A stretch of 64,000 nucleotides of DNA from Dryas octopetala (lineage: Eukaryota > Streptophyta > Magnoliopsida > Rosales > Rosaceae). Below the pieces are notes generated by a model. That model saw only the letters and a program-made list of their open reading frames with translations. It searched no databases and was not told the origin of the DNA. Location of the stretch: positions 7,289,228 to 7,353,227 of the forward strand of contig OY992833.1 of NCBI GenBank assembly GCA_963921425.1, read 5' to 3'. Below are positions 11,529-24,600 of the stretch, in pieces. How positions within the stretch are numbered: the stretch's first letter is position 1; each line of letters begins with the position of its first letter. A program made the position numbers and the translations under genes.

Positions 11529-11958
11529 GTGGGGTGTATTGTATATAGATTTTAAAAGACTTTTGTAGAGTTTAAAAGTCATGTGGCATTCAATTAAGAT
11601 TTTAAAAAAATTCATAAAAGTCTATATGTATTCAATTAAGAATTTTCAGGAGTCTATAAAAGTCATGTGGTATTTAATTAAGACTTTTTAAAGACTTTTA
11701 AAAAGTCTGTAAAAGTCTATGTGTATTTAAGAAACCATTGATTTTTATGGAATTCATTTAATGATGGATTTTAATAGACTTTGAAAGACTTTTTATATGT
11801 ATTTCAAAGTCATTATAAATTCGACCTCTCCCCTGTGGAAATCTAATGATTTCGATAGATTATGTAGAACTTTGTAAAAATTTGTAAATTCTGAAAAAGT
11901 CTGTCACTTAAAAAAAGTCTACAAAAATCTTTATAAATCTACATACACTACACCCTAC
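11529..11958. mobile_element. Tourist-like (PIF/Harbinger) MITE, TSD TTA
   Basis: The left end GTGGGGTGTATTGTATATAG and the right end (reverse complement GTAGGGTGTAGTGTATGTAG) form terminal inverted repeats of roughly 40 bp. A TTA target duplication lies at 11526-11528 and 11959-11961. The 430-bp body is AT-rich with repeated AAAAGTCT-like words and no ORF. Removing it joins the flanking gag codons in frame. Such elements are moved in trans by PIF/Harbinger transposases. Confidence 0.8.
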
Positions 11959-11961
11959 TTA

Positions 11962-12149
11962 GATTCCTCAGTCGTAGTCTCCATGGGTTTTTTGGACTCA
12001 TCTTTAACAGGGTCAGTCCACCCATTGACAACGTAATTCCAAACACTGTCATCTAAAGATCAAAGAAAGGCTTTCATTCTAACTTTCCAGGCAGCATAGT
12101 TATTGTCATTGAAGTGAGGAAGATGATTAATGGAAGTGCTACGCTCCAT
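11962..12149 (-). pseudogene. Ty1/copia gag N-terminus
   Basis: The start codon is at 12149-12147. The frame reads MERSTSINHLPHFNDNNYAAW, matching the copia gag opening in which a Trp-containing motif precedes K-V-R-M. A stop appears near 12072 and the frame then continues to the MITE. It lies about 50 bp inside the element from the PBS, as expected for the first codons of gag-pol. Confidence 0.8.
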
Positions 12150-12201
12150 TGAAGTGACCTAAATCTACCCAAGGATCTCACTAAGTATATCTAATGACAT
12201 T

Positions 12202-12213
12202 GCTCTGATACCA
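12202..12213 (-). other. Primer-binding site of the copia element (tRNA-iMet type)
   Basis: In element sense the sequence is TGGTATCAGAGC, two bases after the LTR end. It is complementary to the 3' end of plant initiator tRNA-Met, the usual primer of copia reverse transcription. Confidence 0.88.
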
Positions 12214-15200
12214 ATTGAAATCGATTCAGATCACCAAACTAGCCTAGAGGGGGGTTTAATAGGCTCTTTAAAAAATTTAACATAAAACAAGTTCGCAGCG
12301 GAAATTTAACTAACAGTTAATAAAGCCATCACATAGATCAACATGCATAATTTGTTGACGCGGAAAACCCAAACAAGGAAAAACCGTGGGACCTTGTCCA
12401 GAGATGCAATCCATTATAATCAAAAGTTACAAACAGTGACTCGATTCAAACCCTAGAGTCCTTCCTAAGATTTACTAACCTCACGACACTTGCAGATTTT
12501 TTCTGATTAACGGTTACATGGAGACCTACTCTTCAACTTCCTTCTGACAATTGCTCATGAACATGGCTTCAGTCCTTCGATGCTCAAGTCAACTCGACTT
12601 CAATCCTTTGATGCTCAAGTCATAGATGAAATGATGTAGATGAATGAAATCGATAGCCTCAATAGATTAACATGGAACAATCTATTGAAACTATCAATGT
12701 GCATGCACTAACCTTACTCTCAATCAATATGCACTCAGAATATGATTGTTAGGTTCTCTAAAATAACTTTTTGCTGTTGCCCTAATTCTCTCAAAAATCC
12801 AATCTAAAAGCACCCTTAAGTGTTTTTATCAATATGTATTTAAAATGCACAAAACTGTAACGACCCGACCCCAAATTTAATTTGAACGCCAATTTTCAAA
12901 GTTTAATTGTCAAATTTATTTAAGTTTTTGGAGAGGAGTTATAGCTTTTAGAGGGGTGATTTAAAAATGAAACTTTGGCCAATATTTTTAAACGCTCAAA
13001 TAGAACTTGAATCCCCGAACACATGGGCGAAAGCGGCTTTTAAATCGGAGTTTTGGGGAAGGAATAAAGTAGATTCTTCTAGAAGGGGTATGTTAGTAAT
13101 TTTAAAATCAACTTATTATTTAAAATACCCATTTAAACTCTCTCTCTCTCTCTCTCTCTTCCTTCTCCCGCACCCACCCCTGCGCACACACCAGCCTCCA
13201 CTGCAAGTCCCGCTGCCGGCCACTCCTTATCAACCCAAAGCCACCGCACGACCCCTTATTGCCAGCGCTAACCAACTGCCGACACCCCTGGTAGCCCAGC
13301 CCCCGGACACGCTCTCTTTCTCTCTCTGCTCTTCCGCTCCCTTCTCCCTGCGCACAGTCAGCCCGAAAATCCTCCCAAGTCCGACCATTTTTTCAGCAAC
13401 CTAGGCCACTGTCCCACTCCCCAGGCGCTGGCCACCTCCTCCCCAACTTCCTCCCACTGGTCCAGCTTTCTCTGCACAGAGAAACAACTCAGAAAAACCC
13501 CAAATGCCGCCCCTTTGTCTCGCTGGACTCTGGCCAAACTTCGACACTATCAACTTCGAAAATAGGTGGGTTTTCTTCCCTTCTTAGTGGGCTTTCATTC
13601 TTTTGTGGTTTAATTGTCTAATTTTTAAGAATTTGAGAAGTTGAAAATTTGGGGGTTATATGGCATTTCAGGATGCCTTAAATTTTTGGTTTGGAGGGCT
13701 GTTCTTGTGGTTATTTGGACAAATTTCTTCCCTACGAGACCCAATGGATGTTAGGATTGAGAAATATGGAGTATTTGTGAAAAATTGAGAATAGGGATTT
13801 AGAACCCACTTCGGGTTTCTCTTGGAATTTTGAAATTGGTAGATGTTTTATGTAGTTATGAACAATTCTCGCTCCTAAGAACCCTTAATTGAAGAGTAGA
13901 AATTAAAGGTTTGAGAAATTTTGAGAATTTGTGGATTTTGAGTTTGTACCGCCACTTGGAGTGGCGACGGCAATGGTTCCGACCACCCAGCTGCCATGTC
14001 AATTAGCTAGTTATTTTGAGTACCAAAACTGAGTTGGTTAATGATTTTGAATGGGTGGGTGCTACTTGAGTTGACGAAAATTTTATTTGGTTCAAGATTG
14101 GACACTTTGCGGGAATCAATTTAATTCTCGAATAACTCTCAAAAGTAAGGTAGGACACATACAGGGTTTCTTTTGAATTTATGGTTGAATTTGAGAACGT
14201 GGGTGTTATGGGTTGGAGCTGGGACGGTTTGGGAATAGGTTTGAGAGTGTTTTAGGTTAGAGAAAAACGATTTATAACTATTAGGAAGAATATGAATTGG
14301 GAGGAACGTTTAAGCTATCACACACATTCTTTTAATTGACGTTAAGTTAAGACTAATTTTATATTCCAATTTGTGGCTTATAGGTGACACTATCGAGGGT
14401 TATGACGATCTAGTGGAGGATCGGAGCTAGACTTCTCATTGTGAGTGGACGTTTATTCTAAAAATGTTTATGAAAGTTTATGATTATAATTTATATTTGA
14501 TTTTTTTATATTGATTGAGAAATAAGGATCTTTGAGTTGGATGTTTTATTTTTTATAAGTTTATGAAAATCGTATTATTTCAATTATTTCATGGAGTTTT
14601 ATTTGAGGGATGTATGAATTAGAAACGTTGGGTTTTCAAAAATGTTCACAAGTGATCTTTTTTAAATCATGGTTTTCATATGTTGATTTTCTTGAGCTAG
14701 GGGTTATCAAAATCTATTATAATTTCTCTTTCTTATGTTTATAATTCACTTTATTTTGGGCCTATTGTGAGAAAGGTGGGATTTGTTTGTACCGACTCGT
14801 TATTTCATTTGAAATTCTCAGTTAAAGCTTTCTTAATTGTTGAGTTGTTATCGTATTACAAAACCACCCGCTTCAGTACCCACCAGGTTATTGGATTTGA
14901 TAGGTCTTTGGGACCCATCTTGGCACACATATAGGCTTTGGGCCGTGTGTCGGGATGCCTCGCCCTTTGGGGGGACCCCTTTTTTGCACAGATGTATGGC
15001 CAAGTTTTCAAGATATAAGTATGGTGGAATTTAATCGTTATTTCCAAGAGTTACTAAAATATGAATTTAAGTGAGAAATACCTTTCAAATTTATAAAGAT
15101 TTCGATTTTATTATTTTTATGACTCCTTTATTTTAGATGGTTGGATGTTAAGTAGTGTGTTTTAATTTATCTTTTCCTTGAGTTCCATTAGTTTTACGAC

Positions 15201-15564
15201 TATCTTAAAGTTTGGAAATAGTTTTAAAACTGGAGGATTTTAAAGAGTGACGTGAGGTCTTAGAGTTAAACGTGGTTCTAAAGGATTTTTGAAAAGATAA
15301 CTAACCTTTGTTTTCGTTTCCATAAAATTGTTCACACACTGAGTTATCTCACCATTTCTTTGTTTTTGTCTAAATTTTTCCTCCCAGGAAGCTGCATTGG
15401 TGGAGGTCGAGTCTTTCACATCGAGGCATTAACGTCCATTTTCTTTACTCAGATCTTATAGGCGTCACTTTCATTTTGAAAAAATTCCTTTTCACCTTAA
15501 TGTAAAATTCATTGTAACAAAAGTAGTGGCTATGATAATATACTTAAATTATAAGATTATTTTT

Positions 15565-18244
15565 GTAACGCCCCGATCCTCGAGCCCATAAATACACTGA
15601 AACCTTGCCATTTAAACCCCTTTTTAAAGAATGAGTCATGTAATTAACATAATAAATAAATACATTTGATAAATCAGAGTGCGAGCCCAAAATCATTTAT
15701 GTAAAATCATTGTGTAAAATCAGTAAAATCAAAATCAAATGGGTCCCACTGCCTCGTCTTCTCCTCACTGCCTCCTCAGCCTGCTTAACCTGCAAAACAC
15801 ATGGTACACTGGGTCATTCAAACAAACAACCCGGTAAGCTCACTAGAGCTCGTATGAGTGAAATGACTTCAACAATAAACCTCAAAAATTAATCCATAAT
15901 AACACCCATAATTACTGATTCACATCATAATTTCATCACAAATCATCCAAGCATCAAAATAAACATAATTCCTCAAATTCACATCTTAAATCCCATCAAT
16001 AAATAATAATCATCATTCTGGCAAATCAATTGCATAAACGTCAACTATTAACATCAATCTTGAATCATTCACATCCTAACTCATAACCTCAATGCATAAT
16101 CCATTCATCAATGTCCATCCTCAAGATTCAAGCCTACACTTTACCAAGTCCTAGCTAAACCAAATCCTAGCAAACAAATGCACACAAGTACACAAAGCAA
16201 CGAAATAGACTATCTAATTTCACTCACATCGCTCTTTGAAATCCCCCAGCTTTAAAACTTTTTCTCAAATCCATTCTTTAAATCATCTCAAAACTGTAAA
16301 TCAACCTCTGAAGAACGATTAATGCTCTCAAAATACTCCACAACTGAAACTTCCCGCCACTCTAGTACGCGAAGAACTGCTGGTCATATACTGAGGTAAC
16401 TAAACTCGCCACATCCCGTGCATAGGCACGAGCAGGCAGATAAGCTCGCCATTTCCCGTGCAGAGCGAATCAATGCACGGGCAGGCAGGTAAGCTTGCCA
16501 CTTCCCGTGCAAAGCGAATCGATACACGGGCAGGCAGGAATGCTCGCCACTTCTCGTGCAGAGCGAATCAATGCACGAGCAGGCAGGATACTCGCCACTT
16601 CTCATGCAGAGCGTATCAATGCACGAGCAGGCAGGTAACTAGGCTCGCCACTTCCCGTACAGAGCAAATCGATGCACGGGCAAGAAGGTATTCTCGCACA
16701 ACCTCAATCACAACATTCCCAAACCATCTCATAAATATCCTTGTTTCGCAATATAACGCCTCTTGTATTTCTTTTCAGACTCACATCTACATAGGCATCA
16801 TCATCAACCCTTACTGTTTTGTCCGAATTACACCGAATCTTTTCGGAAGTTGATTCCTACTCACAACCCATCACTTGTCTGTCACTCAAATCATACTAAC
16901 ATTTCCTCATTAATTAATTTGATCGTTTTGTATAATAGCTGTCTAATCATCATCCACTAACCTCGACAATAAACATTCCTTAGCCTCAAATCCTCGTCAA
17001 ATCATTTCCATGATTCAAATCCTACACCTAGCCTTCTCTAACATAAGTCAGCAAACACACAAAACAGACAATTTAATAACAATACTCTACATTAAAGTCT
17101 GATAAGTATCACTCACAGTGCAATCACGTGAAATGACCAAAATGCCCTTCACGGTGCCATTGCTCGGATATCAAATCCGGCAGCATAACAGCATTGGGGA
17201 TAAGATTTCCCGAGCCCGTGAACCTGTTAAGACCAGATAACCAAACAAATACCAATCATTAACACAGACAGTCGCTAAACGACTGAAACGGGCGGCCGCC
17301 ACCACACACGGTGGCTGCTCAACCCAGAACAACACACAAAACACACCAAAAACAACAATGGACCTTTGAAAAGACTCCTGGAGTTTCTAAAGAGGCACAA
17401 CAACCGAGAAAGACCACCAAAATCGCCGCCACACAAGGCGGAGCTACAGTGGCCGTGGCTGAAAAATAGGAGAATCGGAATTGAATCACAAATGGCTCAA
17501 ACTAAGTACACAGATATGAAGGAGACGTCGAGAGGAGCCATAATGATACCTGGGTCGACGACCAAATCTCGCCGGAAATGGCCGAAAATCGCCGGAGAAG
17601 CTGTCGACCTTGGAACTTCGATATCGTGAGAGGTCGTCAGAGCTAGGGAAGAGTACAGGGAGGCTCGCCGCGACGAGAGGAAGTCAACCCAAGTGGTCCG
17701 GAAAAAGTAGATAGCCGACGGGGAGGCTCGGCCCTGTTTTGCGTCGTTTCTCCGTCAAGGGTGATCGGCCGGAGAAATGGAGGCCACTGGGAGAGAGAGG
17801 GGAGGGAGGCGAACAGCATGGGCCAAACACCTAACCCAGCCGCCGCCGGACGCGCCAGTGGCAGGCGCGAGAGACAGAGGCACGGGGAGAGAGAGAGAGA
17901 GAGAGAGAAAAAAAAATGTCAAGACTTTTTGAGTTTTTAAAACCCACTTTCATAAAAATTACAAGTTTGCCACTCACTTCACATGTCCACATCTTTCGAA
18001 CCGTAACTCCGATCGACGCGTGCCGCATGTCTACGAACTCGTGGACTCGAGACCTTTCCAATGTGCCCAAAGTCAAAGACGAAAGTCCATTAGTTTTAAA
18101 AGTCAACTTTTTGTCATGCCGAATTTAACACAAAATTTAAAAATTAACTCAAAACCTTTTAAAATTCCAAATAAATTCCAAAATCCTTAAAATAAATATT
18201 CCAAAATATTAAAAATAATTATCTGAAAAATACGGGGTCTCACA
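15565..18244 (-). mobile_element. Solo LTR B1 (related subfamily, minus orientation) nested in A3, TSD ATTTT
   Basis: On the plus strand it starts TGTAACGCCCC and ends GGGGTCTCACA, with ATTTT duplicated at 15560-15564 and 18245-18249. Length is 2680 bp. Internal motifs (for example 16240-16260, 17900-18080) are reverse complements of those in A copies, so the sense strand is minus. In sense: GA/CT tract near 17885-17908, a GC-rich leader, a 107-bp mini-exon-like block (17223-17117) with AACAG before it and GTGAGT after it, then a hairpin array (16690-16390). The start word in sense is TGTGAGACCCCG, unlike the other copies. Confidence 0.85.
16390..16690. repeat. Hairpin tandem array in LTR B1, about six units
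   Basis: Units of 45-50 bp each contain an 8-bp inverted repeat around an 11-bp loop. Stems vary together: CCCGTGCA with TGCACGGG in one unit and CTCGTGCA with TGCACGAG in another. Near-paired variants are CCCGTGCA/TACACGGG, CTCATGCA/TGCACGAG and CCCGTACA/TGCACGGG. The paired C-G to T-A change is the best sign in the window that pairing matters. Confidence 0.88.
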
Positions 18245-19000
18245 ATTTTGTATTTGTTGGGTTTTGAGACCCTTTTTGGTTGTGGTAGAGGAGGTTGTTG
18301 TCATTAGAAGTGATCTTTACATATAAATTCGGGTTAGTCCATTTTCAGAAGAAGTTTTGCCAAATTTTCGGTAGGATTTTTTCTTGGTTTTGGATTCCCA
18401 TAGGACCACTTCAGGTTTTGAGGTGAAATCTGTGGACGGTCTTGTCAAAAACAGAACATAATTATGTATCCTTAGTCTAATAGGATAACTAAAAATCCTT
18501 TTTAAAACCTTTAAAATCGTGTTTTAAAAATAGTGGGCCATCGCTCCGACTGATTGACGAGACACATAGAGTAAAATGCATGCGTAGGGGACTTGGGCAA
18601 CCAGTCGCTGACTGGTAGAAAGCACATACTAATCTCAGCCACTTGGACGACCGGTCAGAGACATTCACGACCAGTCGCAGGAAGGCAGAAAGCCAACCTT
18701 CAGTAATTTTTCAAAGACACTTTAAAACACAATTTGTCAACAACTCAATACTAGATGCAATGTCCTAAATGAAATGTATGCAAGTGTAACTTACCTTCGA
18801 CGTCAAGCATCATCGTCGAATGTGACACACTTTGCCAAAGCTTGATTTTCTATGAAACGCGAGAACTCTCATAGCACGCTAAGGACTCTAAGACGATTAC
18901 AACTCAAGATTTATCCTAGAAAGATACCAAGACTAAAATGATCTTACAAAAGTGAGCCTCTCACCTCTCGAAGTTGCCATTCCTCTTTGAATAATAAATA

Positions 19001-20479
19001 AAGATTCATGTTTATTTATTTTTATCGTTTGTTCCGATTTTTCATTCCTTGCATATTTTCTGTGAAACTTAACCTGAAGTGTCATTAAAATATGTCTTTC
19101 TTACATCCTTGCATATTTCCCGTGACATTAAATCTGAAATGTGTCTTTTTCTCTTTTTTGTAAGATCATTGTAAAAAATAAGTTTTATTAATCAACCTTC
19201 CCAAATAATCATTTTTCATGCCACTTAGCCTGAAGTGTAAGTCAAAATGTTGTAGGGTAATATGTGTTTTCACAATACGATCAGACTAAGTCTCAGTCTC
19301 AGTTGTTCATGCAATTTAATCAATTGAGGCACGTTATATCAATCCAATAATTAATCAATCTTGTATTATGCTATTAATCAATCCAATAGCATGCAATATC
19401 AATCTGATAATTAATCCAATAATCAATCAATTAATCATGTATTATGCTATTAATCAATCCAGTAGCATGCAATATCAATCCGATAATTAATCTAATATCA
19501 TAGAATCCTGTCTATGAAAAATAATCAAATATCATTCAATTTTTTGAGAAAATAGAGTAAGAAATTCTTAGCTCTTATTTTCTATCCTTGTTGAGATTTT
19601 GGCCGATCCCACCACATGAGCTATCTGGGATGCGCTTCAGCTATTTGCTTTGATTCTTCCTCAGCCATAATTTCACAATAGCAAGTACTCAGCCATAACA
19701 TATGCCCCCTATATATCCAGCCATATGTTTTGTAAAATTTGTACCCAGCTTTTGTTTAGTTTCACCATCGACCATGTGAGCTGTTAGGTACCCAAATATA
19801 AATAGCTGGTATCTCCCTAGCTGTAAGCCATGTAATTATTTCCTACAATTTTCTTATCATTAAGACCAAGCAAGATATTATCATAATCATATGAGACTCA
19901 TATATATGAGAGTTTAACATGCAAAATTTAGAAATCGTTGCTCCAGCCTAACACTCTATTTCTCATTCTGAGTGTTTGGTCACTCTTGCAATGTGCTTTA
20001 GGATTCTCATAAAGCCTTTAGACATTTTTTTATCCTCCTACAATATTGAAACCTGAATTAATCAGAATGTAACAAGAAATGCATCAATTCTTCCTTCAGA
20101 TGCCAAAGAAATTGAAATACTCAGGTAATGAATGTTATAACTTATACTCAACGCATTCATACAGCACCATTGATGAATAGAGTATAGAAAATTCTCATCT
20201 GTATATACGGAGGCATCAACCCGAAAGGAGGTGCATTGATACCATGCCTCCATGCCTTGCTCCTTGTAGAGCTGCAACTTTTTTTGTTACTTGCACGCTT
20301 CATTTTTGTCCGTAAGAGTGCTGTCAATCCCTCTAATTATTTCCAGACCTTCTCGGTCGATTCTTGGAATAATGACCATAACCTGCATCTAATGACTATG
20401 CTCTTGTAGCAAAGTATTGCTACGTTAGATCAATCAAGGCAATTTATTTTTCTTCCTATACATTGTTATGTATAGATAC

Positions 20480-20511
<32 letters not shown>

Positions 20512-21677
20512 CCAAAAAATGCAATCCATAAGAACACAATATGCGCTTTGAAGCCCCTGTGTATTTTTTATTGCTTGGGGAGCCACCTCATGCTAACTCC
20601 AGTGCATGCTTCCATAGCATCAGTTTTCCTTCTTCTGTCTTTCATCACCATGCTTAATTTCAAAAGCATACAGGTAGATTAAATCAACAATAAAAATAGA
20701 GCTCAAATTTCAATTGGCTTTTTATTCACTCCCTATCTTGTGCATATTTAGGTGGTAAGACACCAATTCTGATTTTGGCAACAAGAAAATATATCTTCCG
20801 TGTTTCATGCTATATTCCACCTTATCCCAAATGTCTTTCAATCATAAATGCATGTTATTTTTTCTTTTCAATTTTCCGAAAAGAAGTAGCTGTACAAATA
20901 AATCATGCATAGGTTCTCTACTACCAAATATATATATATTCAACCTGTGTAATCATGCACACGATATTCAGAGAAGTAAGGAAATTAACCACTTTCCTGA
21001 TTCAATCCCATCCGAAAATTCTTGCTAGGCATTTTCATCTAAAGTCTTTGTATGGTAGGTTGCTAGTGTTTTAGGGAGACATCATCTTGATTGGTTTTTG
21101 TGCACGCTTGCCACGATTTGGACTCCAAGTTTGCAATCCCGAAATATAATTTTGCCAATTTGCGAGTAAAACCACCTTCCTGAGCTATCTGCACTCAACT
21201 AGCCATAACTTTTCCAAGAAAAGTGTAAATCACGAACCGTAAAATTTCTTAGAAAGCTAACATTCATATATTTTCAGCGGTATAAGGAACATTATCCAGT
21301 TTTCTCTAAGAAGGTACAGTTTAATCCGAGAAGTTGCACACGAATTTCTACTCCGAAAATATCAGAGTGTCATTTTGCTTTGTTTTGTTTGGCTTACTTC
21401 AATCACAATACAAATGTCAAAATGCACACCAAAAGTTTTATAATAAAAAAAATGATGCTTTGATTTCATGAAAGCATGACCCAAAAACTAATTAATTTCA
21501 ATCAAATATTCTGTTCGTTTAGAAGCCTTGAGCATGTTGTGTGGGTTTTGGTCACAAGTTCTTCTAACAAATATTCAGATGCAGAGATTGTTAATCGGTA
21601 TTAGGTGGTGCAGCTGCCTAATAAATTCAGTTAAAACCACACTGAGTTATAGAACCCCAATTTTTGCTTAAGTGTTG
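19001..21677. other. AT-rich intergenic DNA with small degenerate repeats; no gene seen
   Basis: No ORF with a recognisable family is present. Visible structure: two or three degenerate copies of a segment containing CCTTGCATATTT...CTGAAGTGT (19040-19240), two 77-bp tandem copies at about 19361-19500 built on TATTATGCTATTAATCAATC, and a (TA)n run at 20481-20502. The region may be an old, unrecognised transposon. Confidence 0.5.
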
Positions 21678-24600
21678 TGTAACAATCCGACCCAAATTTC
21701 ACTAGGAATTTAAAATTTTAATGGTTGTGGAATTTAAGAAGCACAAAAGAACGTTGAGTTATGGGACCCAAGAAATTTTTGAAAATTTATTGGGAGACAA
21801 TAATACGTTTTGGAGTTTATATAGAATTTATTTGAGGTTAAAATGATTTGTAGTGATTAAATTTGAAGTGATTAAGGATTTATTTAAATGAAGGAAATTA
21901 TTTAGTATTGTAGCATTTAGTGGAATAGATTTCGAGAACTCAAAGTTTGAAGTTGAGGTGAAAGAAAAATAGTACAGGGCGAGAGAAATCCATAGGGTTT
22001 TATTTGAACATTTTTCGGACCCGGTTCCATTTTTTTGAGTTAATTAAAGAAGTGAACATTTATGCCCTTAATGAAAAAGTTTGGGTTTCCAAAGGGTTTT
22101 AATTGAAAAGTAATATTTAAAATTACAATCTTGGCAGGGTTGGAATGTCCTCGTGCTCACGAACGTAGGCGAAAACGGATCGCGATTCGGAGTTACGTAG
22201 ACAAAATTATGGGCGTTTGAAGTTAGAGGGCATTATGGTAATTTTGTGGATCAGCCATTTTAAAAACCAGCTGACCCTTTCTTCTCTCCCGCATAGCAGC
22301 AGACCCTCCCCATTTCCAGAAATTTCTCGTTTTAACCACCACCCACCCAACTTTGACCGACCATAATTTGTTCGTTTGATGTCCGATTGATGCAATCTTG
22401 GTGGCTATGGCTTCGTATTGACTTCCTCTTTCTTTTGGTATATCACACACACCCTGTCTCACACTATAATGAGAGAATTGAAGCTCGAAAGGTGATGCCT
22501 CTAATGACGGTTTTTTGCCGATTTCTGACGACTCCGGCCACTATTCATGTTTTAATTTAGGTTCCGCGAATCCAAGGTGTGTTCCGGCCATTTCCAGCCA
22601 CCTATTGAAGTCGACCCAGGTATAAAACTTGCTTATCTCGTCGTTATCTACATATTCATATATTTATTTCGCGCATCCGAGAAGTTTGGGAAAAAGCCCT
22701 CTTCACCGCCGGCAGCCATCGCACGACCACCTCGCATAGCAGCGACCGAAGTTGTTTCAAGCAGGTTTCGACCCTCTCTCACCTCCTAGGACTATTTTTA
22801 GATTCCTAATGAACTATTGGTTGATTTTTAGGTGGATTGAAAGCTGATGGAGAACTCGAATTAGAAATCGAACCTCGAACGAACGTCTTAGCGATATGGA
22901 ACCGACTCCTAAATGAGCACCAACAAAGATGACCTAGTCGCGAAGGTTATGGAACGCGAGGAAGGATGTTTGAAAAGCTCGAATATATGATCGGTCGGTT
23001 ACCAAACGTGGAATCGAATTGAAAGAGTGATTTAGGTAAGTTCTCGATAAGGGTTTGACTCCTTTAATTTATACCAGTAGCGTTAATTCTAAAGTGGGAT
23101 TAATGTTCGGCATATTAAAGTAAGCGTATTTTTGTAATAGGTCGAAGGAGCTTCGTCTCTCGGCTATAATTAGTGGCAATGAGTGTTAAACCGTGAGATG
23201 GAAACGAGTCTCAAAAAGGGGTTGAGCATGGCTTGGTTAAAACAGTGAGTGGACTTTTTTTTACGAACATTTTATGAAATTCATGTTTTGATTTATATTG
23301 GTTATTTGAATTTGTTTGAGAAATAGAAATTGAATTGAACTATTATCTTGAAAGTGTTTTTCTTAAATGATGATTTTATTATTTATTTTGATTATCATGA
23401 GTTTTGGCTTAGAAATATTGATTGAGAGTTAGACATTTTCTTTATGAACATATGTGGTGAATTTCAATGGTTTAAGTATTTTTTGACATGGGTTTGATTT
23501 GAGTTATGAGTTTTATGAATTTGAAAGGGAAATGATGTATTTATATACATATATTTTTTTTTATTTATGTCAAATATGTTGCAAATGTAATATCACGGAA
23601 AGACCCAGTTCAATATGATTTTACGGATTGGTTCCACTTAACATAAATTATATAGATTTATAAGAGATGTTTGAAACGAGGTGATCTTTGAATGGTCAGA
23701 AATCTTGTTTGGACACAAATGATTTTGATATTAAAATGAGCAGTTTTAAACCGTCATATTAGTACCCTCTCAGCAAGTATAATTTTACTCTGCACTCGCC
23801 TAGAGATAACTCGGCGGTGTATGACCAGTATTTGCTCTGCACTTGCCTAGTCGGCGGTATATGACCAGCACTATATATTGCTCTGCACTAGCCTAGTCGG
23901 CAGTGTATGACCAGCATGACATATTGCTCTACACTCGCCTCGAAATAACTCAACGGTGTATGACCAGCATTATAAGCTCTGCGTGCGCGTAAGACCAGCA
24001 TTATAAGCTCTGCATGCACGTATGACCAGCAGTTCCCCAGGTACTAGTACAATGTGACTTTATTTGGCCTGAGATTTTACTTTGATTGAGTTTTAAGTTG
24101 TGAGATTTAATTATTTGATTATTAGTATTCTTATTTGAGGTTTTAATTGATATTATTACCTAATATATTTTGTGGGAAATTTTAAAGTCTCTGGTATATA
24201 TGAGTTATTTAAATCTATGCGCGCGTTTGAAGGCTTCATGATGTTTTCGAAAGGAGTTTGTAAATTGGTTTTAAAACTGGGGAAATTCAAAGAGCGAAGA
24301 GAGGCCTTAGAGTTAATTAAACTTAAGTTTTGTGAAATGATAAATAAATTTTATTCTTCGTTTTCATAACTTGTTCACTCACTGAGTTTATCTCACGTTT
24401 TCTCGATTTGTTAATCTTTCCCCCTAGGTAGTAGCAGTGGTGGAGGTCGAGCCAATCACGTCGAGGCATTAACGTCCATTTCCTTACTCGGACCCCATAG
24501 GTGCCACTTTAATTTTGTAAAAAATTCCTTGTAACAGAATAGTAGCTCTGATAACCACACTTAAATTTTAAGATGGTTTTCTTTGTAATTCTTAGGTCTG

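Larger units (their letters stand above)
12856..18447 (+). mobile_element. Solo LTR A3 (3-kb group), TSD AAAAC, split by nested LTR B1
   Basis: It starts TGTAACGACCCGACCCC and ends GGTCTTGTCA, with duplications AAAAC at 12851-12855 and 18448-18452. Without B1 it is about 2.9 kb. Internal landmarks in sense: CT tract 13140-13160, GC-rich leader to 13565, donor-like GTGGGT at 13566, 57-bp mini-exon-like block 14384-14440 followed by GTGAGTGG, leader hairpin block 14901-14985, acceptor-like CTCCCAG ending 15387, conserved 3' block 15400-15560 and 18250-18447. Unlike A1 and A6 it has only a single array unit. Confidence 0.87.
12216..19000 (-). mobile_element. 5' LTR of the copia element, split by LTR A3; outer end uncertain
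   Basis: The LTR begins on the plus strand with TGAAATCG, next to the PBS. It runs to 12855, is interrupted by A3 (12856-18447, TSD AAAAC) and continues from 18453. The part 18540-18700 holds repeated GACCGGTCG/GACTGGTCG-type palindromic words, as seen in some Sirevirus LTRs. I could not find the outer terminus; about 19.0 kb is an estimate, giving an LTR of roughly 1.2 kb without the insert. Confidence 0.6.

Noticed and set aside
20481-20502. TATA box or origin-like element
   Set aside because: It is a plain (TA)n microsatellite with no associated gene.
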